Source of the DNA: Pseudopyrenochaeta lycopersici
Lineage: Eukaryota > Ascomycota > Dothideomycetes > Pleosporales > Pseudopyrenochaetaceae
Assembly (NCBI GenBank): GCA_003313425.1
Contig: NHZP01000009.1
Span: 186,001 to 250,000 of the forward strand
Direction of reading: 5' to 3'
DNA: 64,000 bases
Each line of letters opens with the position of its first letter. The first letter of the stretch is position 1. Under the pieces are notes generated by a model. That model was not told the origin of the DNA. It saw only the letters and a list, made by a program, of their open reading frames with translations, and did no database searches. Positions 11,291 through 22,178 of the stretch are shown in pieces. A program made the translations under genes and the position numbers.

Positions 11291-11994
11291 CTAGTCTGAT
11301 TGCCGGCGCGAGGTTGTTCCTGGGGATTAGGAGAGAATGGCGCGCGATCTCGATTTCTCGATCCGTGGGACGCGACTGCCGCCCCGCTCATTGGCTCCTG
11401 CCCCTTGCACCGGCCGCTCCTTGCGTTTGCTGCTGCAGCTGATGCCCGCTTCTCCCTCACGCCCGCGCCTGCCCTCTCTGCATTCAACACTTGCCCTCTG
11501 GACTCTCTTTCTGTTAGGCTATTCTACCTTCTACCCTCCGCATCCTCACCGGACACGCTGCCCGCTCAATCTGCGTTCTATTCGGCCAACGCGAGCAAAT
11601 CAAGAGTCCCAGCCCGCCGCAGATCAGCCGTCTGCCTGTCGTCACAGGTTGGCCTCTAGCGCTGGTAAGCGAGTTGCTCCACTGCCTGGTCCTCTCCGCA
11701 CAGGTAGGATAGCAGCCCACACGCTCCACTACCTCCTTTCTCACCACACCGCCGCAGAGCTACACGATACATGACAGCCAGCATACGCCCGTCGACCTTT
11801 GACTGTCTACACCTTCCCGTCTACTCAACGACGCGCTTGGCCGTCGTCACCGCAATCTCCGTCAACAGCGCACCTGCCGACCGTGCTGCGTGACTACCGC
11901 CGACTCATTTTGAAAAACTTCACGCGACTTTACGCGTCAAAGCGTCTGGAGAGGCTATACAAGGCTGTTGCAGACCTTGTTGGCTGTTCTCGCC
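11291..11994 (+). promoter_or_regulatory. Pyrimidine-rich 5' leader and promoter of the forkhead gene, with an MCB-like element
   Basis: Roughly 700 bp upstream of the forkhead ATG is rich in CT and CCGC tracts, as is common for the 5' leaders of fungal regulatory genes. ACGCGT at 11932-11937, 58 bp before the ATG, matches the MluI cell-cycle box bound by MBF. It may lie in the transcribed leader, so its role is uncertain. Confidence 0.4.
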
Positions 11995-14259
11995 ATGGCT
12001 GCAGCGCGTCGACAGCCCTCCATGCAGATTTTTCAGGACCCTGTGCAGCCTCACGACCACCAAGTCAGCGCTTACGACCCACGATACTTGGACCCGTTTG
12101 TGTCTGTCACCGACGTGTCCAACCACTCTCACACGCTTCTCGCACCCCCAGACGCCTTTACAAGCGAGCCCTCACCGCAAAAAACACGACAAGCCTCCAG
12201 TTCTCCCCCACCCAGCGCCCTCGTAGAGAAGGGACTCAACACCGTATCGCTGCCTCCACCAAAAGAGCAATACTTCCGAACAGACGCGCCCATGAAGAAG
12301 GCGCAGCCCGCAAATTCAGAGCAACCACAACCCATGGCCGATGACATGCAATACTGGACCGGCTACCCGTCCAATATGGAAAAGGAGAACGCGTATTCTT
12401 ACTCGGAACCCGTCGGATCAGCCATGTCCGCTGCGGAACCACCATTGAAGCACGGGAACAAGCGACTCTTCTCCGACGCTGCCCCGCTACGTGATCGCAG
12501 TAAAAAGTCAAAGGTCAAGGAAGTCAAGGTCGAGGAAGCCGATGGGCCCTTACCAGACCCCGATCAGATGCCTACTGTCAGCGATGATGGCAACAAGCCT
12601 TCCTACAGCTACGCCATGCTCATTGGCATGGCCATTCTCAGAGCACCCAGTCGCCGACTGACTCTAGCTCAAATTTACAAGTGGATCTCGGACAACTTTG
12701 CCTTCTACCGCAACTCCCAGGAGACGGGCTGGCAGAACAGTATCCGCCACAACCTTAGCCTAAGTAAGTCGTTCTCAAAGCAAGAGCGCCCCAAGGACGA
12801 TCCCGGCAAGGGTCACTATTGGGTCATCAACGCTGGGTTTGAGAAGCAATATCACAAAGTAAAGCCAGCACGCCGTCCCACCAACCCCGATGGCTTTATG
12901 CCGGCATATCCCGGCGAGCTGCCACGCTCCACCACGTCAATGTCTGCTAGCTTCCCCCCAATGAGCTCAACCAAGGGTTTCGACTCGAGCAAATTTCCTG
13001 AGGAGCCCGAGCTTCCATCCTCGGATGCCACCATCCCTTGCTCGGACCCAGCAGCCCATGACGGACACGATCCCCTAAGCATGCCTCCCCCACGTCAGAT
13101 CCCATCTTCACCCCCCCCAACTGACATCCATTCCTCGCCACCACCGCCTGTCTCTCGTACGCGACCCTCACGCGACGATACGCCACCGCGTGCTCCACGC
13201 TTTCCCTCCAACAGTCGATCTGGTGGACGAAAGCGCAAGTTCAATGGTCTCGGTGACAGTGGTTATTACTCGTCGATCGAGTCGTCTGCAATCAAAGGGA
13301 ATCCGCTTGGGCCACTACTCACTTCGGAAGCAGATCTCGATCGCCCTAACCTCAAACGTGGCCGCGCCGAGGAAGAAATCGCGCGTATCCGTGGCTCCTC
13401 TTATGACTCTCCTTCCAAAACTAGGCCTTACATGAAGCAGCCCAATCACGCGCATCTCATCTCATCGCCATTTCGCCAAACTACTAAGATAGATGGGCCA
13501 CTTACTCCTGCCATTGTTTTTAAACGTCCTGCCCTTCCACCGGCTTCCGCGTCTCCAAACACCAACTTACGCAATCACCGAAACAAGATGCGAGAGCTTG
13601 TCGGTGGCTCGCCAGACAAGAACTTGGCCATGTGGGTCGACACATCCTTCCTTGATAATAAGACCTGGAGTCCGGCAGTGTCTATTCCGAACGATGAGAA
13701 TGTCAACCTCGTCGGCCATGGCTTTGAGAGTACTTTTGATATATTTGGTGACTTCAACTACAATGAAAGCCCAATTAAGCGCAGCGCAAAGCGCCCACGA
13801 TTGGAGCGTGCTGCTACAACGAGTGGTATACTTGCCGACATCACCGGCTCGAAGAGCAGCATGACCAACTCGCCTACGCCTAATTGGAAATTGTCGTCTT
13901 CCTTCCTCAACATTCCAAACTTGTCACCAGCGAAGAATTATTCCCCTTTGAAGGCTCCAATGCTAAAGCCTCCTACATCTAATCCTTTAGCTGGCTTCTC
14001 TCTTCCCAATGCCAATAAGGAAAACGGGCAATGCAGCCTGACGCCTCCACAATCTTGCAGCGCACCTGGCACACAGGAGCATCAGGATGATGAAGACATT
14101 TTTCATCTTCTCCACAGCGATGAGTCTGAGCCTGGCATTGACTTGTTGCAAGGTTTCGAAAAGATCGGAGCCCGTACATCTGCTGTCGCGCCAAACGGAT
14201 CTCCACAAAAGGTTTCATCACGACCAGGCTTAACTCGCAGCTCCACAGTTCGATTCTAG
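11995..14259 (+). CDS. Forkhead transcription factor
   Basis: One exon, 754 residues. The ATG at 11995 sits in a good context (GCCATGG); the frame extends slightly upstream but without a better start. The forkhead DNA-binding domain spans about residues 198-288: [15 protein letters not shown], the helix [16 protein letters not shown], and the recognition helix [15 protein letters not shown] followed by KGHYWVI. Either side is long and low-complexity, with basic clusters ([13 protein letters not shown] before the domain; [15 protein letters not shown] after) that can serve as nuclear signals, and many SP/TP sites. No FHA domain is visible, so it is closer to the Sep1/Fkh class without FHA than to budding-yeast Fkh1/2. 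Such factors control M-phase and septation genes in yeasts; that role here is an inference. Confidence 0.9.
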   Translation: MAAARRQPSMQIFQDPVQPHDHQVSAYDPRYLDPFVSVTDVSNHSHTLLAPPDAFTSEPSPQKTRQASSSPPPSALVEKGLNTVSLPPPKEQYFRTDAPMKKAQPANSEQPQPMADDMQYWTGYPSNMEKENAYSYSEPVGSAMSAAEPPLKHGNKRLFSDAAPLRDRSKKSKVKEVKVEEADGPLPDPDQMPTVSDDGNKPSYSYAMLIGMAILRAPSRRLTLAQIYKWISDNFAFYRNSQETGWQNSIRHNLSLSKSFSKQERPKDDPGKGHYWVINAGFEKQYHKVKPARRPTNPDGFMPAYPGELPRSTTSMSASFPPMSSTKGFDSSKFPEEPELPSSDATIPCSDPAAHDGHDPLSMPPPRQIPSSPPPTDIHSSPPPPVSRTRPSRDDTPPRAPRFPSNSRSGGRKRKFNGLGDSGYYSSIESSAIKGNPLGPLLTSEADLDRPNLKRGRAEEEIARIRGSSYDSPSKTRPYMKQPNHAHLISSPFRQTTKIDGPLTPAIVFKRPALPPASASPNTNLRNHRNKMRELVGGSPDKNLAMWVDTSFLDNKTWSPAVSIPNDENVNLVGHGFESTFDIFGDFNYNESPIKRSAKRPRLERAATTSGILADITGSKSSMTNSPTPNWKLSSSFLNIPNLSPAKNYSPLKAPMLKPPTSNPLAGFSLPNANKENGQCSLTPPQSCSAPGTQEHQDDEDIFHLLHSDESEPGIDLLQGFEKIGARTSAVAPNGSPQKVSSRPGLTRSSTVRF

Positions 14260-14511
14260 ACCTACTCTTGGCCATAACACTCACAACCAAGATGTCTGTT
14301 TACATCGTAACATACATTCTCTGCCTCCTATATTCCGGTCACTCACCTTGGTACCATGAAATATCTCTGTTCATCCGCTTCTCGATAACCTCCACATCAT
14401 GTCAGCATCCCTCACCAGTCTTTAATAAGGCTTCTATCTTGATATCCGAAGAAAACTTCATCTACTCCTTTTTGGATGATCCCTTGAATAATCCTATCTT
14501 ATGATGTTACG

Positions 14512-14685
14512 ATGAACGATACCCACGATAGCGATGGCTGGCCCTTCTACGTAAAGCGCTTGATCTTACACTTCTTAATGTTGGGCAAGGCGTTGGAGGG
14601 CTACGTGGGCGTATATAAAGCGCTTGTCACTGTGCTTACCACGGCGTTTGGTTTCTTTGTTTACTATTTGCGATATGCGCGGTAA
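14512..14685 (+). CDS. Candidate small membrane protein, 57 residues
   Basis: An uninterrupted ATG-to-TAA frame of 58 codons. The product begins MNDTHDSDGWPFYVKRL (acidic then basic) and ends in a hydrophobic segment, ALVTVLTTAFGFFVYYL, followed by a basic RYAR. The charge-hydrophobic-basic pattern looks like a tail-anchored or single-pass small protein rather than random sequence. I do not recognise a family. Against it, a TATA-like string lies inside the frame and there is no independent evidence of expression. It lies about 250 bp downstream of the forkhead gene on the same strand. Confidence 0.3.
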   Translation: MNDTHDSDGWPFYVKRLILHFLMLGKALEGYVGVYKALVTVLTTAFGFFVYYLRYAR

Positions 14686-15290
14686 TGATATCCTGTATTC
14701 GAGTGATGGTTCTTAGAGTAACCTTGGACGGGGCGGCGGGTGCCGACAGTCATTCTTAACATCGCTTGACAAGGATGGAGACGCGAACATGACTGAACGG
14801 CAGTTGATAGCCTTCTTTGCTTAGCGTAGCAATATGGACCCGATTCGTGACCTCCTCACATTCCTTGATCATGCCACTGTTCCCAACGCTAGTGACGTAG
14901 ATGAGACCTTTGGTGCAAGTACTGGACAATGTATTGCAGTACATGCATGCTTGCGGCTAGCTGTTGCTATTGGATCTCATTGCACGGCATACATTACAAC
15001 TTCGACACTTGGACAGCCGCAGCAGGTAGATTGCACAGCTTGCATATTTTGTTGCAAAATGAGAAGCAGCCTTTTGATATCCACTTTAGGTCTGACGAAG
15101 TGAATATTCTTGGGAAGCTCTACAATTGAAGATTTCTTGGGGGTCACAGATCTTCCAATTAGAGGTTCGCAAATAGCAGGTTCAACGCGAGCTCCAGTCT
15201 CGCGATGCCAACACACTCCGTCCTTCCCAGGTCGGTCATTCCACATTTGTGTCATCGCTCTCTCCTATCTGACTACCTTTGCCGGCTTCT

Positions 15291-15324
15291 ACGCTCTCGG
15301 TACTGGGACGCTCTCGGTACTGGG
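15291..15324. repeat. 17-bp direct tandem duplication
   Basis: Two perfect adjacent copies of acgctctcggtactggg, at 15291-15307 and 15308-15324, in non-coding sequence. Probably a replication-slippage product. Confidence 0.85.
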
Positions 15325-16144
15325 AATTGGGGCGTCTACACTTTCTCCCCTTGTAATATCACAAACCAAGCGTACTGATGACAAGCTTCCAGATTCGCCA
15401 TGTACGTTTGCTTTGTGCAACTTAGCAAAGATGTGAAAAATTAAGCCACACAGCCTGTCAGTGGCCAATATCTCATTCAGGAATCCATAGAGCATGGGCT
15501 ACCATGGCACGCTTTCTTATCATACTTTCTGGCCATAATATCTGATTCTGAACGCACATTCGTGTGTAAAAGTCAAGGGGGTAGCTTCCTAGGTTACCTT
15601 TTTGCCTTCTTTCAGACGGGGGAAGACTGGAATGTATTTTCGAATTATATCTCTAAATTTGTAAGTGAATCAGGTGATCCGGGACCTGATGAGTAATTCC
15701 AGGATGGCCAATAGAGAGACTTGTGGAGTATAGTAAAGTGAAATACATCCCATAGGAAGCAGACAACGTAGGGACTAAAGCATTTATCTAACCGAATGAG
15801 ATTAACGAAGCGGTCGGAAAAAAAACATACAACAGCGGATATTCACCAGTGGTCACCCACCTGACTACTAATCCGCAGGTCAAAGGCTCATCTTGGGGAG
15901 AGCGAACGGGATCCAGAGTGCTCCTTTACCTGTGGTCGTATGTGTTAATCAGGGCTAATGTTGGAATTTATAACGCGGGAAGATTGCACTTAGATAATGT
16001 GCTTGTTTTTGTTTTCACTGTGCCGCAAACCTTGTTGGGCAAGTCACAATATGTAGTTTTCAAGTCAAAGACACATTGCGCTGTTTAGTATAAATTTCAC
16101 TCAAAATATTATTCAAAAGCTACTCTATGTGTATTGACTCCACC

Positions 16145-17545
16145 TTACGTTCTGTAATCACCATTGATTGTCACATACTCGTGCGAGAAATCACAGGTCC
16201 AGAACACTGCCTCTTCCTTGTACCGATTATTCTCGCTCAGCTTCACGTTAATCTCTAAATCCTCTGCTTCCAGGATTTTTGCCGCTCGCTGCTCATCTAC
16301 TTGCTCCGGTTCGCCCCTGACGAGCAGCTTGAGTTCTTCGCTGCCATCTGTCGGTACGAAGCTAACACTTGTTTCTTCTGGAATAACGGAGTCAACGCCA
16401 TCAGCGTATCCAGTAGCGCACAGGATGCGGCCCCAATTTGCATCTTTGCCGTACAGTGCAGTCTTGACGAGTGGCGAGCGGGCGATGGTGGATGCAACTC
16501 GATGTGCATCTTTGTAAGAAGCAGCATTGGTGACGCGAATTGTGACAAATTTCGTTGCACCCTCACCGTCCCGGACGACGAGCTTAGCGAGATCAATTGC
16601 AAATTCAGTAAGCGTCTCCTGGAAGGCTTGGAAGTCTTGAGTTTCGATTGAATTGACGGGCTGACCGCCAGCGGCGCCATTAGCAAGAATAGCCAAGGTA
16701 TCGTTGGTCGATGTGTCACCGTCTATGGAGATACTATTGAATGACTTGGTGACCGCAGAGATGAGTGCTTGTCGAAGCGGATATGCGGCAATGGGCGCAT
16801 CGGTGCAGACGATGCCTAGTAGGGTAGCCATGTTGGGATGGATCATGCCTGCTCCTTTCGTCATACCAGCGATATGATATTCCACCTCGGTGCTCGGAAG
16901 AGTAAATGTTTTCGAAATCAGCTTGGGAAAAGTATCTGTTGTGCATATTGCCCGCGCAGTTGCAAGCCAATGTTCATGTGTGTCTCCAAGGTTATAGTAC
17001 GCGGTCGGAATTTTCGAGGTGATCTTTTCAATTGGTAGCCGCTGCCCAATCACACCAGTACTCATGACGATACTTCGACTCCCTTTGAGATCGTCCTCGC
17101 CATTGTTGTCTTCTATGAAGCACCTGTCCGTCACTTTTCCCATTGATATGGCATCTTCAATTCCGCCCCGCCCAGTGACTGCATTGGCACAACCGGAGTT
17201 GACAATGACAGCCCTGATGCCCTCACCCTTTCTTTTCTTTAGCATGTCCCTACTGACCGTCACAGGCGCGGCCTGGAATTTGTTGGTGGTGAAGACGGCA
17301 GCACCCGAGCATGGCGTGTCGGATGCAATGAGGGCGAGATCGTCGAAGCGGGTGTTCGAGGCCTTTACGCCCACATGCGCACTGCCCGCCTTAAATCCGA
17401 GTGGGTAGGTACCAGAGGTTGGCACATACTTCTTCTTGGCCGCTGGGACTGTGCCTTCGCCTGGCGCAGAGTATGATCGGGATTGCGATGTGAAGATGCG
17501 GTTTGCGCGGGCGAGAAAGTGTGGGTTGGGGCGTGCGATAGGCAT
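16145..17545 (-). CDS. ARG7: Mitochondrial arginine biosynthesis bifunctional protein ArgJ (ornithine/glutamate N-acetyltransferase)
   Basis: One exon, 466 residues; the frame has a TTG two codons above, so the true ATG is at 17545. The N-terminus ([18 protein letters not shown]...SRSYSA) is a mitochondrial presequence. The ArgJ fold is recognised from [26 protein letters not shown], the self-cleavage motif [15 protein letters not shown] (cleavage before Thr241, which becomes the nucleophile of the beta chain), [16 protein letters not shown], and [13 protein letters not shown]. The enzyme transfers acetyl from N-acetylornithine to glutamate, recycling acetyl groups in arginine synthesis, and may also use acetyl-CoA. 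The usual Ser after KG in the cleavage motif is Ala here. A TGACTCA site lies 186 bp upstream. Confidence 0.96.
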   Translation of the reverse strand: MPIARPNPHFLARANRIFTSQSRSYSAPGEGTVPAAKKKYVPTSGTYPLGFKAGSAHVGVKASNTRFDDLALIASDTPCSGAAVFTTNKFQAAPVTVSRDMLKKRKGEGIRAVIVNSGCANAVTGRGGIEDAISMGKVTDRCFIEDNNGEDDLKGSRSIVMSTGVIGQRLPIEKITSKIPTAYYNLGDTHEHWLATARAICTTDTFPKLISKTFTLPSTEVEYHIAGMTKGAGMIHPNMATLLGIVCTDAPIAAYPLRQALISAVTKSFNSISIDGDTSTNDTLAILANGAAGGQPVNSIETQDFQAFQETLTEFAIDLAKLVVRDGEGATKFVTIRVTNAASYKDAHRVASTIARSPLVKTALYGKDANWGRILCATGYADGVDSVIPEETSVSFVPTDGSEELKLLVRGEPEQVDEQRAAKILEAEDLEINVKLSENNRYKEEAVFWTCDFSHEYVTINGDYRT

Positions 17546-17730
17546 GCTCAAAATTTGATTATACTAATAGAGTCGTCAGTATGTGTTGGATGGAGGTGAT
17601 AGCTGCAAGCTCGCTCAACGTGAGGGAGGAGAGCGCGCGCAGTTCGAATGCGTACACCAATTGATTCATACAGCAATCCTTGAGTGAATCTAGACTTACA
17701 TGTGAAGCTTGTCCACAAAAATCGGTACTG

Positions 17731-17737
17731 TGACTCA
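17731..17737. promoter_or_regulatory. TGACTCA (Gcn4/CpcA-type) site upstream of ARG7
   Basis: A perfect copy of the cross-pathway control element 186 bp upstream of the ornithine acetyltransferase ATG. This is the same sequence as upstream of HIS3 in this window. Confidence 0.55.
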
Positions 17738-17852
17738 CTCAGTAGACGTCCTGCGTCGCAAGTGACTGCTCGTGAAGCTGGCCCAAAATGTTGCAGGATA
17801 CCGCCGTTATCGCTGCCGGCGATAAAACACGCAAGCGAACCCCAACCCCGGT

Positions 17853-18254
17853 CTAGATTGAACCTTGGACAAGCAAGGCACCCACCATTGAGCCCAAGAG
17901 ATAGCAGACAAGGATAGCGTATCTAGTTGTTACGACGGAATCCGGTCTCGCGATATGTGGTGCCACGATGAAGAGTATCGCAGTCGTGGGCAGACTGGCT
18001 GGAATGGAGATGCGCAGGCCGCTGGCGAGTTGTGCAAGCATGACGGCGCAGTGTGTTCCTGGCGATGCGGGAGCTGTGTATAGGATGAGAAACTGTAAGG
18101 CGGTAAAGACAAGGCTTAGGATTAAGAGGACAGAATCTATCGCCTCGCGACAACATTTGCCGTGCATGTCCATCCTTTCGGCCTGGGTCTCCGGTTCTAT
18201 CCTGGGTTCCACAACTGGTAGTAGGATCGGCTTTTCATTATATGTGAAAGACAT
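17853..18254 (-). CDS. Small multi-pass membrane protein of unknown function
   Basis: 133 residues from the ATG at 18254 (MSFTYNEKPILLP). The frame extends 35 codons upstream in an Arg-rich stretch that looks like leader rather than protein. After a charged N-terminus with HGKCC, there are about four hydrophobic segments: VLLILSLVFTALQFLILY, HCAVMLAQLASGLRI, TTAILFIVAPHIA and YAILVCYLLGSMVGALLV. I do not recognise a family. A GTGGGT near the end could be a donor for a further exon, so the C-terminus is provisional. Both neighbours are also on the minus strand: ARG7 lies downstream and the F-box-like gene upstream. Confidence 0.5.
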   Translation of the reverse strand: MSFTYNEKPILLPVVEPRIEPETQAERMDMHGKCCREAIDSVLLILSLVFTALQFLILYTAPASPGTHCAVMLAQLASGLRISIPASLPTTAILFIVAPHIARPDSVVTTRYAILVCYLLGSMVGALLVQGSI

Positions 18255-18764
18255 GATGGGGAAGCGAAAGTGCTGCGAAGGATTCCGAGAAAAGTAACAA
18301 AGGAAACGAGGCTGCCATATACGTCGCATACCTCGTCTCCTCAGGCGCTCGTGAGACACTGTGACCTTGGGCTAACACCCGGCATCTTGAGTCGTGTGAA
18401 ACACTAGCTGTTCGGCATCACAAGCACCATTGTTTGGCGCGAAGCTCGAATTCTAATCCAGACTTGAGGCCTGTGATCCAGCTTGTCGATATTTATGTCA
18501 TTCATAATACCACACAACAAGCAGCATAAATGCTCTGGGCTAGAAGTGAGGAATCTATTAGAGTTGACAATTTCCTACAAATTTCATCATATTACCATGC
18601 GTTTTGTTTTCGGTGAGCTCTCTAGCATAAATTTCTACCTTACTGCATATATACATGCCCTTTTGAAAACACGCATTCCTTGCTAGAGAGGCTTCACTCC
18701 TTTCAGAGCCTCGTCAACCATGATCAGAAGCCCACTTGTGGGCTTCTATTCAATTCTGACCAAT
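18255..18764. other. Intergenic, no supported gene
   Basis: 510 bp between two minus-strand genes. It has AT-rich stretches, no motif recognised, and presumably holds the promoter of the small membrane protein and the 3' end of the F-box-like gene. Confidence 0.5.
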
Positions 18765-19763
18765 TTAGAAAATACCCAGTCCTGGGATCATCCCCACATA
18801 TCCATCCTTGCCCTTCTTTTTTTTCATAACAAGCCATCCATCATCTGCCATCGTCCCATCTGGGAACCATACCCACTTCTTGGCCAACTCCTTCCCATCT
18901 GTTTCTTCTAGCCATTCCACGTTTACCCTTTTATTCTTCTCCAGCAGATACTTATCTGAGAACTGGATAGCAAAGAGCTGAAGGTTGTCCATTCGAATTC
19001 CAGCACCGAGAAGTTGGCGATAGAGCTCGTATTTTGTCCTGGTGCGATCGTTAGAGCCAGCATACATAACAATTCGCTTGATCCGGGACATATGTGCTGT
19101 CACTGGAGGCGGAAGGGCAAAAGCAGAGTTAAAACGCTGCATATCTGCTCGATATCTCACGACCGTCTTGTCTATTTGTAGATACCATATGTTTTCGCCA
19201 TACAAGATCGCCAAAGCCTCATGATAAACCTCATGGTTCGTTCGTAGAATGGTGGGATGAAGTTGCTTGCCGGGACTGCTGACATCAGGCCATGCGGGCC
19301 TGTCGTGAATTAATTGAAGTGGGATTGTCGTAAGAAGAAGTTCCCGATATACCTCGTTTCTAAGCTCGGCGGGGAGACTCATGAAATGAAAAGTCCCCGG
19401 CAGGATTGGCAAGTTAGGACCATTGCCTCGACTGAGCCTGCGCCATTCTGAAGGAGAGCAGTACCTATACACAGCTATTGCACTATCTTTAGATTGCGTT
19501 CGTGTCGCCTCGTGCTTGAGGTCGCATTGCTCCATGAAGTCTGAATGGAGTAAATTGGTTGTGGCAAGAGTACTCTCGAGCGCTGACCCACTTCCTACTG
19601 CTTCGTTCGCCATCTCGAGAAACCCAGTTGCGCGAAGATGACTGGTCGAACTATCGCGATGGAAAGTAAATATATGAATCGGTGCTTTGTGTTGAAAGGT
19701 AGTAGTGACGATGGTGCTGGATAATAGCTTTTGCACAGCAAGATGAGGCAGCAGCCGCACCAT
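18765..19763 (-). CDS. F-box-like / DUF7730-type fungal protein
   Basis: One exon, 332 residues from the ATG at 19763. FMSLPAELRNEVYRELL (127-143) is the short N-terminal helix motif that opens a large fungal family with an F-box-like domain; the following PLQLIHDRPAWPD, HPTILRTNHEVYHEALAILYGEN and RIKRIVMYAG fit it. In related proteins the motif is followed by a region listing conserved aliphatic and aromatic positions without catalytic residues. The first 120 residues are specific to this protein. Members are thought to be adaptors but few have known targets. It lies head-to-head with the single-pass membrane protein gene, 1.07 kb away. Confidence 0.7.
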   Translation of the reverse strand: MVRLLPHLAVQKLLSSTIVTTTFQHKAPIHIFTFHRDSSTSHLRATGFLEMANEAVGSGSALESTLATTNLLHSDFMEQCDLKHEATRTQSKDSAIAVYRYCSPSEWRRLSRGNGPNLPILPGTFHFMSLPAELRNEVYRELLLTTIPLQLIHDRPAWPDVSSPGKQLHPTILRTNHEVYHEALAILYGENIWYLQIDKTVVRYRADMQRFNSAFALPPPVTAHMSRIKRIVMYAGSNDRTRTKYELYRQLLGAGIRMDNLQLFAIQFSDKYLLEKNKRVNVEWLEETDGKELAKKWVWFPDGTMADDGWLVMKKKKGKDGYVGMIPGLGIF

Positions 19764-20830
19764 AGGTGACGGCCATTCGGGTTACTGTGATTGGAGGCTG
19801 CAACAAGTGGGACGCATCACAATACCCTCAATTGTATCCAGAATGCAGGACTTCTGTGTTGTTCCGGAAGAAGGAAGACTGGTTTGAACAAGCGACGCAG
19901 GGAGCAGGTCAGTTAGCATGGGAAGGCTGAACTGTGCAACTGCAAGCATCGAGAACAGCAGTAGCTCTTTAGCTGAGTCTCAGCCACCGAAAACTCTAAG
20001 AGAGAGCGTAGCCGTACTTTAAGGTATGGATGCAGGTGCCACTTGTTTGCCGCCTTCACTCTGGGAGTCGACGGTCATCGGAATAGATACTCAGCCTTGT
20101 AAAACCGCCCAGAGCCGAAAATAGCTGCCTATCGAAAGCATTTGTCGCTAGCGGCATCGCCTGGCAACCATCGGGATTTGGAACTTTCGATCCTCGGACA
20201 TGAATAACAGCATTCCCTTTTTGGCCTCCAACATTGCTTTGCAATGTCAAGTCATTGAAGCCAGGAGATGCCTAAGCAATCAGAATTATGCTGTGGATTT
20301 TCAAGTATGCATGCGCGGAATATGTCGGCGGCTGATGTGCCCTCGGTACGAATAAAAAGCACACAGCGAGCATGCGGTGATTTTCGCACGAGAAGAAACG
20401 TCAACATGCTGTTGGGTTCGAGTAGATTTCATTCTCTCAACTTGAAACAATAGGAGCTAAATCGTGGTGCCAACTAAAAGTGTTCCATGCCTCATTGCCA
20501 TCCTTCGCCAAGCTGCAGAAACGAAAATGGTGCGTATAAATTTTCCGATACTAGTTTTGTGTTTCATCGATCATAGCCGGGGGCCAGCCGGAGTCCGCAT
20601 ACCGATAGAAAATGGTTTTGATGGTGTGCTGGTTGCCAGAAAGCAAGTAGGTGATACTCATTATATACAACGGGCACCCCGACCTCAGTCTCACATCTGA
20701 GTCCAGACAATCTAGAAGAACATCACCTTGTAAATTCCATCTATACACTTTGATCTTTCTTCAAGCACTGGCCCGTTTTGCGGCTTGACAGCAGCGGAAA
20801 TTGTGCCCTCTGCAATCAACAATTATCAAC
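19764..20830. other. Intergenic between divergent F-box-like and membrane-protein genes
   Basis: 1.07 kb. It holds both promoters. Frames of up to 78 codons occur but have no recognisable content. Confidence 0.5.
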
Positions 20831-21712
20831 ATGAATCCGATCGCGCATTCAGTACAAACTGTGGTGCAGGTCCATTCCAAGTTTCCGTCTCCTTCGACAT
20901 CGCGTAGGAGTCTTGGCGCATTGCTGACAACATCCATTCAGCAAGCGACTAGCTCGCCTTCCTCGTCAGCAACCATCCAGATGGACACTGTACGGCCTGC
21001 AATGGTGTCGCCCGCGATGGTGTTGCCCGCGATGGTGTCCGAAACATCTTCGAGCACGTTCAAGCGAGGTATGACCTCCGGAACAAAAATCGGACTCAGT
21101 ATGATACCAGTCATTTCGGGAATATGCGCTATGTGGATACTCTTCCTTTTCTGGTGGCGAAGGCGCCGAGCGCGCAAGGCAATCCGATACGTGGGCTCAC
21201 CATACGTCCCAGAGAAAGAACCATCTTTGTTCAACGAATCCATCGACAGTGGCCGCAAGGGTAGTAAGGTGTTCAGGATGGCTGCCTTTAGTACACCTGT
21301 TCACGATGGCCGGTTCCGTGAGGCCCGAGTCCTAGATCACCGCAAATGGGATGATCAAACAGCGATGGTCAATCAGCTCCAAAATAATGAACTTAATGCA
21401 CCCATGGTTCGCCTCACAGACCCAGCGATGATCGAGAGCGGGTTGGATTCGCCGATTGATCGCAGCAGCCCTTTTCGATTAAAGCGTGGCGATACCGTGA
21501 AACGATGCAGCTTGGGAACCGAAATCTCAAGCCTCTGGCCGTCGCCCCCACTCCCTTCGGCTTGGGTCAAAAGAACAACCATCCCCGAGAGGGTCTTCAC
21601 GACACCCTATCCGGGGGAAGACCGTCCTCGCGACCATAACAGGCCAGGGGTAACTCCTAGTAAGAGCGAAGTGCGCAGACAGACAGAAGTGTCGAGGAAG
21701 GGCGGCATATAA
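20831..21712 (+). CDS. Single-pass membrane protein with Ser/Thr-rich N-terminal region
   Basis: One exon, 293 residues. The upstream open frame begins with TTG, so the ATG at 20831 (MNPIAHSVQTVV) is taken. The N-terminal 85 residues are Ser/Thr/Pro-rich with three tandem PAMV(S/L) units at about 56-70. A transmembrane segment spans about 87-109 (IGLSMIPVISGICAMWILFLFWW) and is followed directly by RRRRARK, which places the C-terminus in the cytosol. The tail contains LSP-like and SSPFRLKRGD motifs but no named domain. The plan resembles fungal wall-stress sensors, but there is no cleavable signal peptide and no WSC domain, so this is only a topological likeness. Confidence 0.6.
   Translation: MNPIAHSVQTVVQVHSKFPSPSTSRRSLGALLTTSIQQATSSPSSSATIQMDTVRPAMVSPAMVLPAMVSETSSSTFKRGMTSGTKIGLSMIPVISGICAMWILFLFWWRRRRARKAIRYVGSPYVPEKEPSLFNESIDSGRKGSKVFRMAAFSTPVHDGRFREARVLDHRKWDDQTAMVNQLQNNELNAPMVRLTDPAMIESGLDSPIDRSSPFRLKRGDTVKRCSLGTEISSLWPSPPLPSAWVKRTTIPERVFTTPYPGEDRPRDHNRPGVTPSKSEVRRQTEVSRKGGI
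20996..21040 (+). repeat. Three tandem 15-bp coding repeats (PAMV-S/L)
   Basis: Three near-identical 15-bp copies inside the membrane-protein gene encode PAMVS, PAMVL and PAMVS. They differ by a few bases each, so they are not newly amplified. Confidence 0.85.
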
Positions 21713-22178
21713 CGAAGAAAACTTCACGAGTGGGAAGGGATTACAGAAGCCGATGACTGTAGGAGTTTCATGGTTTTCAAAGTAGACCGGCGTATTGGGA
21801 TGGAGTACTGGTATACCCTCGGAAGTTTCTGGTGTTTTGTTCGAGGCACCTTCAATTTTGCATATTGTCTGTAAACAAGTTAATGATTGGATTTGATGTC
21901 TTGACCAATGGACACACCCTCTACTTCCTTTCCATTTGAGCTCATCACTTCTCCCTAACGTACTAGTATCATACTGGTGCACCCAAGTGCTACGCCGAGA
22001 GTTCTTGCCATGGCTTCCTTTCTTCAATTTCCTTGTTGACGCAGGAGCGCTATATCATTCGCATCGTCGAACAGATAGGTATCGTTGTGTACGTACGAGT
22101 TTTGCTTATCGTGTGTAGGCTCGTTTCTCAGTGATTTTGGGCAGTCGGTCGCTGCTTGCATTGATTATGGTATCTCGT
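21713..22178. other. Intergenic between convergent genes
   Basis: 466 bp between the membrane-protein stop and the BUD31 stop. A 166-codon minus-strand frame overlaps here (21527-22027) but has no domain and runs antisense to the membrane-protein gene. Confidence 0.5.

Larger units (their letters stand above)
14260..16144. other. Intergenic, one possible small gene inside
   Basis: About 1.9 kb after the forkhead gene. Apart from the 57-codon frame at 14512-14685 and a short tandem duplication at 15291-15324, I see nothing supported. TATATAAA at about 14612-14619 is a possible promoter element but lies inside the small frame. Confidence 0.45.
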
